Origin: Shewanella sp. SR44-3
GTDB lineage: Bacteria; Pseudomonadota; Gammaproteobacteria; Enterobacterales; Shewanellaceae
DNA: 64,000 nucleotides
Assembly: GCF_014163735.1 (NCBI RefSeq)
Contig: NZ_JACJDV010000006.1
Coordinates: 1 to 64,000 of the forward strand
Direction: 5' to 3'
Shown: piece by piece, positions 9,139 through 20,864 of the stretch
Layout of the letters: every line of letters starts with the position of its first letter
Numbering within the stretch: position 1 is the stretch's first letter
The notes under the pieces: model-generated
The model's database searches: none
What the model saw: the letters and a program-made list of their open reading frames with translations, nothing else
Told to the model about the DNA's origin: nothing
Position numbers and translations under genes: made by a program

Positions 9139-9534
9139 TTACTCAGCAGCTTCAACATCAACAGCTTCAGCAGCTTCAGGACGACCTACTAGCTCGATGT
9201 AAGCCATTGGGGCTTTATCACCGGCGCGTAAACCGCACTTTAGAATACGAGTGTAACCACCAGGACGTTCCTGGAAGCGTGGACCCAATTCTGTGAATAA
9301 CTTACCTACGACTTCAGCATCGCGGGTACGAGCAAAAGCTAAACGGCGATTTGCAACGCTGTCAACTTTAGCAAGTGTTATTAAAGGTTCAACTACGCGA
9401 CGCAGTTCTTTCGCTTTAGCTACAGTTGTCTTGATGATCTCATGACGAACTATTGAGCAGGCCATGTTACGGAACATAGCTTGGCGATGACTGCTGTTGC
9501 GGTTTAGTTGACGACCACTCTTACGATGGCGCAT
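9139..9534 (-). CDS. rplQ: 50S ribosomal protein L17
   Basis: 131 residues beginning [18 protein letters not shown], the hallmark of bacterial L17, which sits at the peptide exit side of the large subunit. The C-terminal tail is acidic and alanine-rich ([12 protein letters not shown]), a usual extension in gammaproteobacteria. Last gene of the alpha operon, 43 bp after rpoA. Confidence 0.98.
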
Positions 9535-9577
9535 GACCTAAATCCTTATAACCAAAAAATCTGTACAAAACTGAGAC

Positions 9578-10567
9578 TTATAGATCGTCTGCTAGACTAG
9601 CTGGAGGCCAGTTTTCGAGACGCATACCTAATGAAAGTCCACGAGACGCTAGAACATCCTTAATTTCAGTAAGAGATTTCTTACCTAGATTAGGTGTTTT
9701 AAGCAATTCTACTTCAGTGCGTTGTACAAGATCTCCGATGTAATGAATCGCTTCAGCCTTCAAGCAGTTGGCTGAACGTACAGTTAGCTCTAAATCGTCG
9801 ACAGGACGCAGCAGAATCGGATCAAACTCCGGTTTCTCTTCTTTCAGCTCTGGCTCAGTAACATCACGTAATTCAACAAACGCATCTAGCTGTTCGGCTA
9901 AAATTGTTGCAGAACGACGAATGGCTTCCTCAGGATCGATAGTACCGTTTGTGGTCATATCAATAACGAGTTTATCCAAGTCAGTGCGCTGTTCAACACG
10001 AGCAGCTTCTACATTGTATGCAATGCGAGCTACTGGTGAGAAAGAAGCATCAACCAACAAACGACCGATTGGGCGATCATCGTCTTCGGTCTGTGCACGA
10101 GCAGAAGCTGGCACATAACCACGACCACGCTCAACGCGGATACGCATGCTGATATCATTATTACCTGTTAAATGACAGATAACATGATCAGGATTCATGA
10201 TGGTAACATCACCATCATGCGTGATGTCTGCGGCAGTAACAGGGCCTGTGCCGGACTTGCTTAACGTAAGCATAGCCTCGTCTTTACCCTCGATTGTTAC
10301 TGCTAAACCTTTAAGATTGAGCAATATCTCAAGGATATCTTCTTGTACGCCTTCCTTGCTGCTGTATTCGTGCAGCACGCCGTCGATTTCGACTTCAGTA
10401 ACTGCGCAGCCTGGCATAGACGACAATAGGATGCGACGCAACGCGTTACCTAAGGTATGGCCAAAACCACGTTCGAGTGGCTCTAGTGTAACTTTGGCAC
10501 GTGTTGGGTTAACCTGCTCAATGTCGACGAGACGCGGTTTAAGAAATTCTGTAACAGAACCCTGCAT
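9578..10567 (-). CDS. rpoA: RNA polymerase alpha subunit
   Basis: 329 residues, the same length as E. coli RpoA. The N-terminal dimerisation domain (about 1-235) carries [20 protein letters not shown]; an acidic linker is followed by the C-terminal domain (about 250-329) with [20 protein letters not shown], the part that contacts UP elements and activators. This domain would be the target of the LuxR-type regulator encoded at 51959 and of the rRNA promoter UP element at the left edge. Confidence 0.98.
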   Translation of the reverse strand: MQGSVTEFLKPRLVDIEQVNPTRAKVTLEPLERGFGHTLGNALRRILLSSMPGCAVTEVEIDGVLHEYSSKEGVQEDILEILLNLKGLAVTIEGKDEAMLTLSKSGTGPVTAADITHDGDVTIMNPDHVICHLTGNNDISMRIRVERGRGYVPASARAQTEDDDRPIGRLLVDASFSPVARIAYNVEAARVEQRTDLDKLVIDMTTNGTIDPEEAIRRSATILAEQLDAFVELRDVTEPELKEEKPEFDPILLRPVDDLELTVRSANCLKAEAIHYIGDLVQRTEVELLKTPNLGKKSLTEIKDVLASRGLSLGMRLENWPPASLADDL

Positions 10568-10591
10568 TGTGTCCTCTCTTGTTTGTTAGCC

Positions 10592-11212
10592 TTACTTAGA
10601 GTAAAGCTCGACGATCAGCTGTTCGTTAATATCCGCAGACAAATCACTACGTTCTGGTAGACGCTTAAAAGCACCTTCCATTTTAGTGTTGTCTACTTCA
10701 ACCCATGTAGGCTTCTCGCGCTGAGCTGCAACTTCTAAAGACGCTTTGATACGTGCTTGAGTGCGTGACTTTTCGCGGATGCTTACAACATCGTTCGCAG
10801 ACACTTTGAACGACGGAATGTTAACAACACGGCCGTTAACCAAAACTGTCTTATGGCTAACTAGCTGACGTGATTCTGCACGAGTCGCACCAAAGCCCAT
10901 ACGATAAACAACGTTATCTAGGCGTGTTTCTAAAAGTTGCAACAAGTTTTCACCTGTATTGCCTTTTAGGCGTGCAGCTTCTTTGTAGTAGTTACGGAAT
11001 TGCTTTTCTAGCACACCATAAATACGACGAACTTTTTGTTTCTCGCGTAACTGAGTACCGTACTCAGACAAACGTGGCTTACGAGCGCCATGTTGTCCAG
11101 GTGCAGTTTCCAGCTTACACTTCGAATCGATTGCTCTCACACCGCTTTTTAGGAAAAGGTCTGTACCTTCTCTGCGGCTGAGCTTGAGCTTGGGACCCAA
11201 GTATCTTGCCAT
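10592..11212 (-). CDS. rpsD: 30S ribosomal protein S4
   Basis: 206 residues starting [21 protein letters not shown]4 nucleates 16S rRNA assembly and in enterobacteria represses the alpha operon by binding the rpsM leader. The central S4 RNA-binding domain ([20 protein letters not shown]) is intact. The zinc-site cysteines of some S4 paralogues are absent, so this is the ordinary C-minus form. Confidence 0.98.
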   Translation of the reverse strand: MARYLGPKLKLSRREGTDLFLKSGVRAIDSKCKLETAPGQHGARKPRLSEYGTQLREKQKVRRIYGVLEKQFRNYYKEAARLKGNTGENLLQLLETRLDNVVYRMGFGATRAESRQLVSHKTVLVNGRVVNIPSFKVSANDVVSIREKSRTQARIKASLEVAAQREKPTWVEVDNTKMEGAFKRLPERSDLSADINEQLIVELYSK

Positions 11213-11243
11213 GATCTTTCTCCAACTATCCTATGAAACGACG

Positions 11244-11636
11244 TTATACACGACGCTTTTTAGGTGGACGACAGCCATTATGAGGGATAGGCGTCACATC
11301 GGTAATGTTGGTAATTTTATAACCAACAGCGTTCAGCGCACGAATGGCTGACTCACGACCTGGACCTGGTCCCTTCACGAAAACTTCAAGGTTTTTTAAA
11401 CCGTAATCTTGAGCAGCAATACCTGCACGCTCCGCAGCAACCTGCGCAGCAAATGGGGTAGATTTACGTGAACCACGGAAACCTGAACCACCAGAGGTAG
11501 CCCATGACAACGCATTACCTTGACGATCTGTAATGGTGACAATAGTGTTGTTGAAAGACGCATGGATATGAGCCATGCCATCTGCAACCTGTTTACGTAC
11601 GCGCTTACGCGGAGAACGTGACGGAACTTTAGCCAT
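11244..11636 (-). CDS. rpsK: 30S ribosomal protein S11
   Basis: 130 residues with the S11 signature region [18 protein letters not shown] at the C-terminus and [19 protein letters not shown] near the N-terminus. It forms part of the 30S platform near the mRNA exit. Between rpsM and rpsD as in E. coli. Confidence 0.98.
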   Translation of the reverse strand: MAKVPSRSPRKRVRKQVADGMAHIHASFNNTIVTITDRQGNALSWATSGGSGFRGSRKSTPFAAQVAAERAGIAAQDYGLKNLEVFVKGPGPGRESAIRALNAVGYKITNITDVTPIPHNGCRPPKKRRV

Positions 11637-11653
11637 TTTGGTTTACCTTCCCG

Positions 11654-12010
11654 TTACTTTCTGATTGGTTTACGTGGACCTTTACGCGTACGCGCATTGG
11701 TCTTAGTACGTTGCCCACGGAGAGGCAGGCTACGACGATGGCGGAGACCACGATAACAACCAAGATCCATAAGACGCTTGATGTTCATTGAAATCTCACG
11801 ACGTAAGTCACCCTCTACAGAGTATTTGGCGACTTCTTCGCGTAGGATATCTATTTGAGCTTCGCTCAATTCCTTGATCTTAGCAGTTTCAGCGATTGCT
11901 GTAGACGCGCAGATTGCTCTTGCACGTGTACGGCCGATGCCGAAAATAGCAGTCAATGCAATGACTGTATGCTTTTGATCAGGAATGTTAATGCCAGCGA
12001 TACGGGCCAC
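11654..12010 (-). CDS. rpsM: 30S ribosomal protein S13
   Basis: 118 residues, [20 protein letters not shown], with the C-terminal arginine- and lysine-rich tail ([15 protein letters not shown]) that contacts P-site tRNA. Translation starts at GTG inside AAGGAGTGCATAGTGGCC, nearly the same initiation context as in E. coli, where S4 controls this start. First gene of the alpha operon. Confidence 0.98.
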   Translation of the reverse strand: MARIAGINIPDQKHTVIALTAIFGIGRTRARAICASTAIAETAKIKELSEAQIDILREEVAKYSVEGDLRREISMNIKRLMDLGCYRGLRHRRSLPLRGQRTKTNARTRKGPRKPIRK

Positions 12011-12090
12011 TATGCACTCCTTAAGTTAAAGGTCATCTGTGAAAAGCCCGAAAGGATACTCGACAGACAACAAATTTGCAAACAATATTT
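12011..12090 (-). promoter_or_regulatory. Candidate S4-responsive alpha-operon leader
   Basis: The 5' region of rpsM contains CTTTCGGGCTTTTCACAG and the initiation segment TTTAACTTAAGGAGTGCATA, similar to the E. coli alpha leader that folds into a pseudoknot bound by S4. I recognise the initiation segment and position but did not fold the RNA. Confidence 0.4.
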
Positions 12091-12114
12091 GACCAGCCCA
12101 AGTTTGAGCTGGTC
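12091..12114 (-). terminator. Hairpin between rpmJ and rpsM
   Basis: GACCAGC stem pairing with GCTGGTC, with partial pairing inside, 11 bp after the rpmJ stop. On the minus strand it is followed by AAATATTGTTTG and not a clean T-run, so it may be a partial terminator or RNA processing site separating spc from alpha messages. Confidence 0.45.
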
Positions 12115-12125
12115 AAAGTCTTTTT

Positions 12126-12239
12126 TTAGCCTTGACGCTGTTTGTGTTTTGGTTCAACACAGATAACGCGTACAACGCCACTACGCTTGACGATCTTGCA
12201 ATTACGGCAGATCTTCTTCACGGAAGCTCGAACTTTCAT
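12126..12239 (-). CDS. rpmJ: 50S ribosomal protein L36
   Basis: 37 codons: [20 protein letters not shown] at the N-terminus, ending [10 protein letters not shown]. This is the zinc-ribbon form, with CxxC (CRNC), a later Cys and a final His as metal ligands. It is the canonical last gene of the spc operon after secY. Confidence 0.97.
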   Translation of the reverse strand: MKVRASVKKICRNCKIVKRSGVVRVICVEPKHKQRQG

Positions 12240-12261
12240 TTCATCACTCCGTAAAGCTAAC

Positions 12262-13602
12262 TTATCGACCAAAGCGATCTAAATTCGCTTTGTTCACTAA
12301 GTTTGCTTTCTTCATCACAGACTCATACTGATGAGACATCATATGGGTCTGAACCTGAGCCATGAAGTCCATGATCACGACTACTATAATTAGTAGTGAA
12401 GTACCGCCAAAATAGAACTGTACTTTCCACGCAATTAACATGAACTCCGGAATTAAGCAGATAAAGGTAATGTATAACGCACCTGCCAATGTCAGGCGAG
12501 TCATCACTTTATCAATGTAACGCGAAGTCTGTTCTCCAGGACGAATCCCGGGAATGAACGCACCACTCTTCTTCAAGTTATCTGCTGTCTCACGTGGGTT
12601 AAACACCAACGCAGTATAGAAGAAACAGAAGAAAATAATTGCTGTCGCATACAATAATGAGTACAGCGGTTGTCCTGGTGACACGGCTAGAGCGAAATCG
12701 CTTAACCATGACATGGACTCATTTTGACCAAACCACTGAGCCAGTGTGCCTGGGAACAAAATAATGCTGGACGCAAATATTGGTGGAATCACACCCGCCA
12801 TATTCACTTTCAATGGTAAATGTGTGCTTTGTGCAGCGAACACCTTGCGGCCTTGCTGACGTTTAGCATAGTTAACGACAATACGACGTTGACCACGCTC
12901 AACAAACACTACCAAGTAAGTGACAGCGAACACGATTACCGCGAGTAGCAATAATACGAGTACATTCAAGTCACCTTGACGCGCCTGCTCGGCTGTTGAG
13001 CCGATAGCAGATGGTAATCCAGCAACAATACCTGCGAAAATTAATATCGAGATACCGTTACCTATACCACGTTCGGTAATTTGCTCACCTAACCACATTA
13101 GGAACATAGTTCCTGTAACTAAGCTTACAACTGCAACAAAGTAAAATCCGAATCCTGCGTTGGCTACAAGGCCTGGCATAAGATTAGGTAAACCTGTTGC
13201 AATACCGATCGACTGAAGAGTACCCAGCACGAGCGTTCCATATCTCGTGTACTGACTGATTTTCTTACGTCCTGACTCGCCTTCTTTTTTCAATTCAGCA
13301 AGTGCAGGATGCACGACAGTCAATAATTGCATGATAATCGATGCCGAAATATACGGCATGATACCCAATGCAAAGATAGAGGCACGCTCTAAAGCACCAC
13401 CTGAAAACATGTTAAACATGCCCAGGATGGTATCTTTTTGCTGAGCAAATAGCTCTGCTAATACAGCTGCGTCAATACCAGGAATTGGCACAAACGAACC
13501 GGCTCTAAAGACGATAATTGCGCCAATCACGAACAGGAGACGAGTTTTCAGTTCAGATAAACCGCCTTTCGCGCTTTTTAAATCAAGTCCTGGTTTTGCC
13601 AT
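12262..13602 (-). CDS. secY: Preprotein translocase subunit SecY
   Basis: Central channel of the Sec translocon with ten membrane helices; 446 residues, close to E. coli (443). The N-terminal [19 protein letters not shown] and the loop [20 protein letters not shown] are typical. I chose the ATG at 13602, matching the family N-terminus and a GAGGA upstream; the longer in-frame start would overlap rplO. It acts with SecE, encoded at 39244, to export the Ccm and other envelope proteins. Confidence 0.97.
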   Translation of the reverse strand: MAKPGLDLKSAKGGLSELKTRLLFVIGAIIVFRAGSFVPIPGIDAAVLAELFAQQKDTILGMFNMFSGGALERASIFALGIMPYISASIIMQLLTVVHPALAELKKEGESGRKKISQYTRYGTLVLGTLQSIGIATGLPNLMPGLVANAGFGFYFVAVVSLVTGTMFLMWLGEQITERGIGNGISILIFAGIVAGLPSAIGSTAEQARQGDLNVLVLLLLAVIVFAVTYLVVFVERGQRRIVVNYAKRQQGRKVFAAQSTHLPLKVNMAGVIPPIFASSIILFPGTLAQWFGQNESMSWLSDFALAVSPGQPLYSLLYATAIIFFCFFYTALVFNPRETADNLKKSGAFIPGIRPGEQTSRYIDKVMTRLTLAGALYITFICLIPEFMLIAWKVQFYFGGTSLLIIVVVIMDFMAQVQTHMMSHQYESVMKKANLVNKANLDRFGR

Positions 13603-13609
13603 CGACGTA

Positions 13610-14044
13610 TTATTCCTCGATCTTACCGCCGGCAGCTTCAATAGCTGCACGTGCACCTTTGGTTACCTTCAGACCTTTTACAGTCACAGGGCGCTCAATG
13701 GTACCTGAAAGAACGATTCTCGCAAACTGGATGTTGCGAGTAAGAACGTTCGCATCTTTCAGCGTGTTTAAGTCGATAACATCACCGTTAACTTTTGCTA
13801 GTTCGAGTAAACGAACTTCAGCAGTTACCAAAGCACGACGCGAGGTAAAGCCAAACTTAGGTAGACGGATCTTAAGTGGCATTTGACCACCTTCAAAACC
13901 GACGCGAACGCCGCCGCCACTACGAGACTTCTGACCTTTATGGCCGCGACCCGCTGTTTTACCTAAACCTGAACCAATACCACGGCCTACACGCTTAGGA
14001 GCAGATTTAGAACCTGCTGCTGGAGATAGAGTATTTAGACGCAT
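13610..14044 (-). CDS. rplO: 50S ribosomal protein L15
   Basis: 144 residues, [20 protein letters not shown], with the glycine- and arginine-rich N-terminal extension [20 protein letters not shown] that threads into 23S rRNA. It lies between rpmD and secY in the standard spc order. Confidence 0.98.
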   Translation of the reverse strand: MRLNTLSPAAGSKSAPKRVGRGIGSGLGKTAGRGHKGQKSRSGGGVRVGFEGGQMPLKIRLPKFGFTSRRALVTAEVRLLELAKVNGDVIDLNTLKDANVLTRNIQFARIVLSGTIERPVTVKGLKVTKGARAAIEAAGGKIEE

Positions 14045-14048
14045 TATC

Positions 14049-14231
14049 TTATCCCTCCACCGAAACCATGTAGTAAACCTTATTGATCATACCGCGAACA
14101 GAAGGAGTATCTTCTAATTCAACAGTGTGACCAATACGACGTAGACCTAAACCTGTTAAGGTTGCACGGTGCTTTGGTAAACGACCAATGCCGCTTTTAG
14201 TCTGTGTAACTTTTAAAGTTTTAGTAGCCAT
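14049..14231 (-). CDS. rpmD: 50S ribosomal protein L30
   Basis: 60 residues, short bacterial L30 form, with the family segment [20 protein letters not shown]. It is placed between rpsE and rplO as in E. coli, with 4-6 bp between neighbours. Confidence 0.97.
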   Translation of the reverse strand: MATKTLKVTQTKSGIGRLPKHRATLTGLGLRRIGHTVELEDTPSVRGMINKVYYMVSVEG

Positions 14232-14237
14232 TATGCA

Positions 14238-14741
14238 TTACCCCCGAATTTCATCAACATTCAGGCCACGTTTGGCTGCGATTTGAGCTGGTGACTTCAT
14301 GTGCACCAACGCATCTACAGTTGCGCGAACGATGTTGATCGGGTTAGTAGAACCGTATGCTTTAGACAAAACGTTATGAACGCCTGCTACTTCCAATACG
14401 GCACGCATTGCGCCACCGGCAATAATACCGGTACCCTCTGATGCTGGTTGCATATAAACTTTAGAACCAGTATGGCGACCTTTAACTGGGTGATGCAAAG
14501 TACCTGCATTCAACTCCACGGTTACCATATTACGACGGGCTTTTTCCATTGCTTTTTGAATAGCAGCTGGAACTTCACGCGCTTTACCATAGCCATAGCC
14601 GATCTTACCGTTACCGTCACCCACTACTGTTAGTGCAGTGAAGCTAAAGATACGACCGCCTTTAACTACTTTAGAAACACGATTAACTGCAATCAATTTC
14701 TCTTGCAGATCGTCTTTTTGCTGAGCTTCTAATTTAGCCAT
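14238..14741 (-). CDS. rpsE: 30S ribosomal protein S5
   Basis: 167 residues. The N-terminal double-stranded-RNA-binding domain ([19 protein letters not shown]) and the C-terminal domain ([17 protein letters not shown]) are intact. S5 contributes to decoding fidelity and the mRNA entry helicase site. Confidence 0.98.
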   Translation of the reverse strand: MAKLEAQQKDDLQEKLIAVNRVSKVVKGGRIFSFTALTVVGDGNGKIGYGYGKAREVPAAIQKAMEKARRNMVTVELNAGTLHHPVKGRHTGSKVYMQPASEGTGIIAGGAMRAVLEVAGVHNVLSKAYGSTNPINIVRATVDALVHMKSPAQIAAKRGLNVDEIRG

Positions 14742-14753
14742 TTTTATAACCCC

Positions 14754-15104
14754 TTAGAACTTCAGGCCAGCTTCACGAGCGGCGTCTGCTAATGCAGCTA
14801 CACGTCCGTGATACTTGAAACCAGAACGGTCGAACGCAACAATAGCTACGCCCTTCTCGATCGCACGCTCAGCAACAATTTTACCTACTGCTTTAGCCGC
14901 ATCTACGTTACCGGTACTCTTTAGTAGCTCTTTAACCGTTTTTTCAACGGTTGAAGCAGCTGCCAACACCTGAGCTTCAGGACTGATCACCTGAGCATAA
15001 ATGTGACGCGGTGTACGATGTACAACCAGACGATTCACGCCTAGCTCTTGGATCTTCTTACGTGCACGTAGAGCGCGACGTAAGCGAGATGTTTTCTTAT
15101 CCAT
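14754..15104 (-). CDS. rplR: 50S ribosomal protein L18
   Basis: 116 residues, [20 protein letters not shown], with the 5S rRNA-binding segment [20 protein letters not shown] at the C-terminus. It binds 5S rRNA together with L5, encoded at 16392. Confidence 0.98.
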   Translation of the reverse strand: MDKKTSRLRRALRARKKIQELGVNRLVVHRTPRHIYAQVISPEAQVLAAASTVEKTVKELLKSTGNVDAAKAVGKIVAERAIEKGVAIVAFDRSGFKYHGRVAALADAAREAGLKF

Positions 15105-15114
15105 ATCGCGTTAC

Positions 15115-15648
15115 CTACTTCTTCTTAGCCTCTTTACGGCGTACTACTTCGTCGTCATAGCGAACACCTTTGCCTTTGTAAGGCTCTGGTGGACGATATC
15201 CGCGAATCTCAGCAGCAACCTGACCAATTAACTGTTTATCAACGCCCGAAAGCACGATTTCAGTTTGGCTAGGGCACTCTGCAGTTACGCCAGCGGGGAG
15301 TTTGTGTACCAATGGATGTGAGAAACCTAATGTTAGATCAAGGTCACTACCAGCGATTTTCGCACGGTAACCAACACCAACTAATTTCAATTTCTTCACA
15401 AAACCTTGTGAAACACCAACAACCATGTTGTTTACGAGTGCACGTGCAGTACCAGCCTGTGCCCAAGCGCCATTAACGCCTTCGACAGGAAGAAACTTAA
15501 CTTGTGCATCTTCGATTACAACATTTACCGCACTGTTGATTACTCGAGTCAGACTACCCTTACTGCCTTTGACGGTAAGTGTCTGTTCGTTTAAAGTCAC
15601 CTCTACGCCTGCAGGAATAGTGACTGGTGCTTTTGCAACACGAGACAT
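15115..15648 (-). CDS. rplF: 50S ribosomal protein L6
   Basis: 177 residues made of two similar alpha/beta domains. The C-terminal signature [20 protein letters not shown] matches bacterial L6. It sits near the factor-binding site at the base of the L7/L12 stalk. Confidence 0.98.
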   Translation of the reverse strand: MSRVAKAPVTIPAGVEVTLNEQTLTVKGSKGSLTRVINSAVNVVIEDAQVKFLPVEGVNGAWAQAGTARALVNNMVVGVSQGFVKKLKLVGVGYRAKIAGSDLDLTLGFSHPLVHKLPAGVTAECPSQTEIVLSGVDKQLIGQVAAEIRGYRPPEPYKGKGVRYDDEVVRRKEAKKK

Positions 15649-15659
15649 ATCTAGCTCCT

Positions 15660-16052
15660 TTACGCTACGTAGCAGATAACCTCGCCACCCGTGCCATTTT
15701 GGCGGGCGGCACGATCAGTCATCAAGCCTTGAGAAGTGGACACAATTGCGATACCCAGACCGCCCATCACCTTAGGAAGTTCGTCTTTACCTTTGTAAAT
15801 ACGAAGACCTGGGCGACTTACGCGCTGGATAGTCTCAACGACTGGTTTGCCTTGGAAATACTTTAAAGTGATTTCTAATTCAGGCTTAGCTTCATCTGCT
15901 ACGGCGTATCCAGTAATAAAACCTTCATCTTGAAGTAATTTCGCGATTGCTACTTTTAACTTTGCTGAAGGCATCTTTACAGATACGTGGTTAGCAGCTT
16001 GGCCGTTACGAATACGGGTTAACATATCCGCAATAGGATCTTGCATGCTCAT
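15660..16052 (-). CDS. rpsH: 30S ribosomal protein S8
   Basis: 130 residues, [20 protein letters not shown], with the C-terminal RNA-binding motif [14 protein letters not shown]. In E. coli S8 binds the rplE message to repress the spc operon; whether the site is kept here was not folded. Confidence 0.98.
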   Translation of the reverse strand: MSMQDPIADMLTRIRNGQAANHVSVKMPSAKLKVAIAKLLQDEGFITGYAVADEAKPELEITLKYFQGKPVVETIQRVSRPGLRIYKGKDELPKVMGGLGIAIVSTSQGLMTDRAARQNGTGGEVICYVA

Positions 16053-16075
16053 ATTAGCTTACTCCGTGACAGTGC

Positions 16076-16381
16076 TTACCAGCTGGCCTTACGCAGACCA
16101 GGAACTTCACCACGCATGGTAGCTTCACGTAATTTAATACGGCTTAAGCCGAATTTACGTAGGAAACCATGTGGGCGACCAGTTTGACTACAGCGATTGC
16201 GCTGACGCGCCGCGCTAGAATCACGTGGTAAAGCTTGCAACTTAAGCACAGCTTCCCAACGATCTTCTTCCGAAGTTGCTGGTGCGCTGATAATAGCTTT
16301 AAGTGCTAGACGCTTTTCAGCGTACTTAGTCACGAGCTGTGCACGTTTTGCTTCACGTGCTTTCATTGATGTTTTTGCCAT
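16076..16381 (-). CDS. rpsN: 30S ribosomal protein S14
   Basis: 101 residues, the long form without zinc cysteines. Landmarks are [13 protein letters not shown] and the C-terminal [20 protein letters not shown]. Located between rplE and rpsH as in E. coli. Confidence 0.98.
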   Translation of the reverse strand: MAKTSMKAREAKRAQLVTKYAEKRLALKAIISAPATSEEDRWEAVLKLQALPRDSSAARQRNRCSQTGRPHGFLRKFGLSRIKLREATMRGEVPGLRKASW

Positions 16382-16391
16382 TATGCTACCC

Positions 16392-16931
16392 TTATTTCTT
16401 GAATGGGAAGTTAAAAGCGGTCAACAAGGCATGACCTTCTTCATCAGTCTTCGCAGAGGTAGTGATAACAATATCCATACCGCGAATTTTATCGATTTTA
16501 TCGTAATCGATTTCTGGGAAGATGATCTGCTCACGCACGCCCATTGCGTAGTTACCACGGCCGTCAAACGCTTTAGCGCTTAAGCCACGGAAGTCACGAA
16601 TACGTGGGATTGCTATGTCAACTAAACGCTCTAAAAATTCCCACATACGCTCACCGCGTAGGGTCACTTTACAGCCAATAGGGTAGCCTTCACGGATTTT
16701 AAAACCAGCAACTGATTTACGAGCAACAGTTACAATTGGCTTTTGGCCAGCAATTGCAGTCATATCACGGAGCGCATGCTCCATAACTTTCTTGTCTGCT
16801 ACTGCTTCGCCCACACCCATGTTCAGGGTGATTTTTTCAATCCGAGGGACTTGCATGACACTGCTATAGCCGAACTTTTTAGCTAGTTCAGCGACGACAG
16901 TCTCTTGATATTTATCATGCAGTTTCGCCAT
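16392..16931 (-). CDS. rplE: 50S ribosomal protein L5
   Basis: 179 residues, [20 protein letters not shown], with [20 protein letters not shown] typical of L5. It binds 5S rRNA with L18 and contacts P-site tRNA in the central protuberance. Confidence 0.98.
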   Translation of the reverse strand: MAKLHDKYQETVVAELAKKFGYSSVMQVPRIEKITLNMGVGEAVADKKVMEHALRDMTAIAGQKPIVTVARKSVAGFKIREGYPIGCKVTLRGERMWEFLERLVDIAIPRIRDFRGLSAKAFDGRGNYAMGVREQIIFPEIDYDKIDKIRGMDIVITTSAKTDEEGHALLTAFNFPFKK

Positions 16932-16943
16932 CGTTTACTCCAA

Positions 16944-17258
16944 TTACTTAATGAGTTCACTATTCGATTTAAAGAAACGGACTTTTTTGCCGTCTTCGAA
17001 TCGGAAACCAACACGATCTGCCTTGCCTGTGGCTTGGTTAAAGATCGCTACGTTTGATGTTTGTATCGGTGCTTCTTTCTCGATAACGCCGCCAGTCACG
17101 CCCAATTGTGGGTTTGGCTTCTGGTGCTTTTTAACAAGATTGATGCCTTCAACAATTAATTTACCAGTTGGTAGGACTTGAGAAACTTTTGCGCGTTTAC
17201 CCTTGTCTTTACCTGCTAGTACAATTATTTCGTCTTCACGACGTATTTTTGCTGCCAT
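16944..17258 (-). CDS. rplX: 50S ribosomal protein L24
   Basis: 104 residues with a KOW domain near the N-terminus ([19 protein letters not shown]). It is one of the two initiators of large-subunit assembly. It follows rplN by 11 bp. Confidence 0.98.
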   Translation of the reverse strand: MAAKIRREDEIIVLAGKDKGKRAKVSQVLPTGKLIVEGINLVKKHQKPNPQLGVTGGVIEKEAPIQTSNVAIFNQATGKADRVGFRFEDGKKVRFFKSNSELIK

Positions 17259-17269
17259 TTTGAAGCTCC

Positions 17270-17638
17270 TTACAGTACTTCTGGTGCCAATGACACAATC
17301 TTCATGAACTGCTCTGTACGCAATTCACGTGTCACTGGGCCAAAGATACGAGTACCAATCGGTGCAAGGTTCGCGTTAAGCAATACCGCTGCATTCCGAT
17401 CGAAGCGAATGACAGAACCGTCTGGACGACGTACGCCTTTCTTAGTACGGACTACCACCGCGTTATATACATCACCTTTCTTCGCTTTAGCGCGAGGAAT
17501 GGCTTCTTTAACAGAAACCTTGATGATGTCGCCGATGCCGGCATAACGACGATGAGAGCCACCCAAGACCTTAATACACTGAACTCTACGAGCGCCACTG
17601 TTACACGCGACGTCTAGAGTCGATTGCATCTGGATCAT
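17270..17638 (-). CDS. rplN: 50S ribosomal protein L14
   Basis: 122 residues, [20 protein letters not shown], with [20 protein letters not shown]. First gene of the spc operon; a gap of 180 bp with a terminator and a promoter separates it from rpsQ, so spc is a distinct transcription unit. Confidence 0.98.
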   Translation of the reverse strand: MIQMQSTLDVACNSGARRVQCIKVLGGSHRRYAGIGDIIKVSVKEAIPRAKAKKGDVYNAVVVRTKKGVRRPDGSVIRFDRNAAVLLNANLAPIGTRIFGPVTRELRTEQFMKIVSLAPEVL

Positions 17639-17732
17639 TTAAAGTGCTCCGCTATCGTTACTATACAATTCCCACTATGGGAGTATATTTTTTGACCCGA
17701 AAAGACTAGGATTTAGTCGATTTGGGCGCGCA

Positions 17733-17765
17733 AGTATAACACCACATATTTTGAATGCATAGCAA
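17733..17765 (-). promoter_or_regulatory. Probable spc operon promoter
   Basis: TATACT (-10, 17733-17738) followed by the GC-rich run TGCGCGCCC, a discriminator typical of stringently controlled ribosomal promoters. The -35 is not clear (TATGCA-like, 17 bp upstream). It sits between the S10 operon terminator and rplN. Confidence 0.5.
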
Positions 17766-17798
17766 AATAAAACAAACGGCTCCAGTTACTGGAGCCGT
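17764..17798 (-). terminator. S10 operon terminator (after rpsQ)
   Basis: On the minus strand ACGGCTCCAGT-A-ACTGGAGCCGT is followed by TTGTTTTATTTT, 20 bp after the rpsQ stop. Confidence 0.85.
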
Positions 17799-17818
17799 TC
17801 ACGATAAACCTAATAAAA

Positions 17819-18067
17819 TTAGGCTTTAGTTACTACTTCAACCAGGGCCCAAGACTTAGTCTTAGATAAAGGACGGCACTGACTAATAGTCACTACGTCG
17901 CCTTCGTTACACTGATTTGTTTCGTCATGTGCATGGATCTTTGTCGTACGCTTAATGTATTTCCCATAAAGTGGGTGTTTCACTTGGCGTTCGATAGCAA
18001 CAGTAATGGACTTGTCCATTTTGTTGCTAGTTACTCGTCCTTGCAAAGTACGGATTTTATCAGACAT
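17819..18067 (-). CDS. rpsQ: 30S ribosomal protein S17
   Basis: 82 residues, [20 protein letters not shown], an OB-fold rRNA-binding protein with [19 protein letters not shown]. Last gene of the S10 operon; it shares one base with the rpmC stop. Confidence 0.98.
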   Translation of the reverse strand: MSDKIRTLQGRVTSNKMDKSITVAIERQVKHPLYGKYIKRTTKIHAHDETNQCNEGDVVTISQCRPLSKTKSWALVEVVTKA

Positions 18068-18258
18068 TACGCACCTGCCTTAGAAGTAATAATGGTCTTA
18101 ACACGTGCAATGTTACGACGCACTAATTTCAACTGATTCGTTTGAGTCAATTGACCAGTAGCGTGTTGCATACGCAGGTTAAACTGCTCACGCAGCAGAC
18201 CAAGTAATTCAGTGTTAAGTTCTTCAACACTCTTTTCTCTTAGTTCGCTCGCTTTCAT
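18067..18258 (-). CDS. rpmC: 50S ribosomal protein L29
   Basis: 63 residues, two-helix protein [20 protein letters not shown], located near the polypeptide exit where SRP and trigger factor dock. Overlaps rplP and rpsQ by one base each, so translation is coupled. Confidence 0.98.
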   Translation of the reverse strand: MKASELREKSVEELNTELLGLLREQFNLRMQHATGQLTQTNQLKLVRRNIARVKTIITSKAGA

Positions 18259-18668
18259 TACATCACCGTCTTAGTTACGAAGGTAGTCTTCAGAGGTAGT
18301 TTAGCTGATGCTAAAGCGAAGGCTTCACGAGCCAAAGCTTCAGAGACACCATCCATCTCATAAAGAACCTTACCAGGTTGAATCTGACATACCCAGTATT
18401 CAACGTTACCTTTACCTTTACCCATACGCACTTCAAGAGGCTTAGAGGTAATTGGCTTGTCAGGGAAAACTCGAATCCAAATTTGTCCTTGACGCTTTAC
18501 GTGACGTGTCATGGCACGACGTGCAGATTCGATTTGACGTGCAGTTAAACGGCCGCGGCCGACTGCTTTCAAACCGAAAGTACCAAAGCTAACTTCAGTA
18601 CCGTTCGCTAGACCACGGTTGCGGCCTTTGAACATCTTGCGAAACTTCATACGTTTAGGTTGCAGCAT
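18258..18668 (-). CDS. rplP: 50S ribosomal protein L16
   Basis: 136 residues, [20 protein letters not shown]. It contacts A-site tRNA near the peptidyl transferase centre. The conserved segment [19 protein letters not shown] is present. Order rpsC-rplP-rpmC is standard. Confidence 0.98.
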   Translation of the reverse strand: MLQPKRMKFRKMFKGRNRGLANGTEVSFGTFGLKAVGRGRLTARQIESARRAMTRHVKRQGQIWIRVFPDKPITSKPLEVRMGKGKGNVEYWVCQIQPGKVLYEMDGVSEALAREAFALASAKLPLKTTFVTKTVM

Positions 18669-18679
18669 TAAAGTTTCTC

Positions 18680-19369
18680 CTATTTAGCACGAGGCTTACG
18701 CTTAGGTTGCTGCTTAGGCTCTTCGATCTGTGGTACTAAACCGTCTAGAACTTCACCTTTGAAGATCCAAACTTTAACACCAATCACACCATACTGGGTG
18801 TGACTTTCAGAAGTCGAGTAGTCGATATCAGCACGTAAAGTATGTAAAGGTACACGACCTTCACGATACCACTCAGAACGCGCGATTTCAGCACCACCTA
18901 AACGGCCGCTAACTTCAACTTTGATACCTTGAGCACCAATGCGCATTGCGTTTTGAACTGCGCGCTTCATAGCGCGACGGAACATAACACGACGCTCTAA
19001 CTGCTGAGCAATAGAGTCAGCAACGAGCTTAGCGTCTAATTCAGGCTTACGGATCTCAGCGATGTTGATTTGAGCAGTAGTGCCAGTGATTTTAGCCACT
19101 TGTGCACGTAATACTTCAACGTCTTCACCTTTCTTACCAATCACAACACCTGGACGGGCAGTGTGAATCGTAACGCGGATGCTTTTCGCTGGGCGTTCGA
19201 TAACAATCTTAGATACTGATGCGGCTTTTAACTTTTCAGTTAAATATTGACGCACTTCCCAGTCGCTGTTCAGATTATTTGCATAATCTGATTTATCGGC
19301 GTACCAGGTCGAGATCCAAGGCTTGGTGATACCCAGACGGATACCATTAGGATGTACTTTCTGTCCCAT
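18680..19369 (-). CDS. rpsC: 30S ribosomal protein S3
   Basis: 229 residues, [20 protein letters not shown]. It has a KH type 2 domain ([20 protein letters not shown]) and a C-terminal domain; part of the mRNA entry channel. The basic tail [12 protein letters not shown] is typical. Confidence 0.98.
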   Translation of the reverse strand: MGQKVHPNGIRLGITKPWISTWYADKSDYANNLNSDWEVRQYLTEKLKAASVSKIVIERPAKSIRVTIHTARPGVVIGKKGEDVEVLRAQVAKITGTTAQINIAEIRKPELDAKLVADSIAQQLERRVMFRRAMKRAVQNAMRIGAQGIKVEVSGRLGGAEIARSEWYREGRVPLHTLRADIDYSTSESHTQYGVIGVKVWIFKGEVLDGLVPQIEEPKQQPKRKPRAK

Positions 19370-19381
19370 TGCTCTCTTCTC

Positions 19382-19714
19382 CTAGCGATCTGCTACAACC
19401 ACAGTGATGTGGCTGGTACGCTTCATGATACGATCAGCGCGGCCTTTGGCACGTGGCATGATGCGCTTCATCGTTGGGCCTTCATCTACGAAGACGGCTC
19501 CAACTTTAAGCTCATCAATATCCGCACCTTCGTTGTGTTCGGCGTTTGCGATAGCTGAGTCAAGTACTTTTTTAACTAGTACGGCGGCTTTCTTGGGGCT
19601 GAAGGTCAAAATCTCGAGTGCCTTAGAAACAGGCAAACCACGGATCTGATCAGCAACTAGACGGGCCTTCTGCGCAGACGTACGAGCAAAACGATGTTTA
19701 GCTAAAACTTCCAT
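19382..19714 (-). CDS. rplV: 50S ribosomal protein L22
   Basis: 110 residues, [20 protein letters not shown]. The long beta-hairpin that lines the exit tunnel is intact ([19 protein letters not shown]). No sign of macrolide-resistance-type insertion or deletion. Confidence 0.98.
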   Translation of the reverse strand: MEVLAKHRFARTSAQKARLVADQIRGLPVSKALEILTFSPKKAAVLVKKVLDSAIANAEHNEGADIDELKVGAVFVDEGPTMKRIMPRAKGRADRIMKRTSHITVVVADR

Positions 19715-19729
19715 CTTATTCCTCCCGTA

Positions 19730-20023
<294 letters not shown>

Positions 20024-20848
20024 TTATTTATTACGACGACGTACGATGTACTTGTCAGTGCGCTTGTTACTACGAGTTTTATAACCCTTAGTTGGCACAC
20101 CCCATGGACTCACTGGATGACGTCCACCAGAAGTACGACCTTCACCACCACCGTGTGGGTGATCTACCGGGTTCATTGCAACACCACGAACTGTAGGGCG
20201 TACGCCTCTCCAGCGCTTGGCACCTGCTTTGCCTAACTGGCGTAGCATGTGCTCGGCATTACCAACTTCACCAAATGTCGCGCGGCAATCAACTGGAACT
20301 TTACGCATTTCGCCAGAGCGAAGACGTAGAGTTGCATATGCGCCATCACGAGCAATAACTTGCACGTATGCACCTGCAGAACGCGCGATTTGAGCACCTT
20401 TACCAGGCTTCATTTCAACAGCGTGAACAACAGAACCCACAGGGATGTTGCGCAGAGGCATAGAGTTGCCAGTCTTGATTTCTGAACCAACGCCTGATTG
20501 GATTGGATCGCCTGACTTCATGCCTTTAGCAGCAAGAATATAGCGACGCTCACCATCGGCGTACAGTACTAACGCGATGTGCGCTGTACGGTTTGGATCA
20601 TATTCAATACGTTCAACTTTTGCAGGAATACCATCTTTATTGCGTTTGAAGTCAATTAGACGGTAATGCTGCTTGTGACCACCACCAACGTGACGGACAG
20701 TGATACGACCAGTATTGTTACGGCCACCACTTTTAGATTTTTTCGCCAACAGCGCTGCAAAAGGTTTACCCTTATGCAAGTCTGTATTCACCACTTTAAC
20801 TACGTGGCGACGACCTGGAGAGGTTGGCTTACACTTAATAACTGCCAT
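20024..20848 (-). CDS. rplB: 50S ribosomal protein L2
   Basis: 274 residues, [20 protein letters not shown], with the C-terminal [20 protein letters not shown] loop that carries the histidine near the peptidyl transferase centre. ATG 20848 fits the family N-terminus and a GGAG upstream; a longer frame into rplW is not needed. Confidence 0.98.
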   Translation of the reverse strand: MAVIKCKPTSPGRRHVVKVVNTDLHKGKPFAALLAKKSKSGGRNNTGRITVRHVGGGHKQHYRLIDFKRNKDGIPAKVERIEYDPNRTAHIALVLYADGERRYILAAKGMKSGDPIQSGVGSEIKTGNSMPLRNIPVGSVVHAVEMKPGKGAQIARSAGAYVQVIARDGAYATLRLRSGEMRKVPVDCRATFGEVGNAEHMLRQLGKAGAKRWRGVRPTVRGVAMNPVDHPHGGGEGRTSGGRHPVSPWGVPTKGYKTRSNKRTDKYIVRRRNK

Positions 20849-20864
20849 GATAATTCTCCTTTGC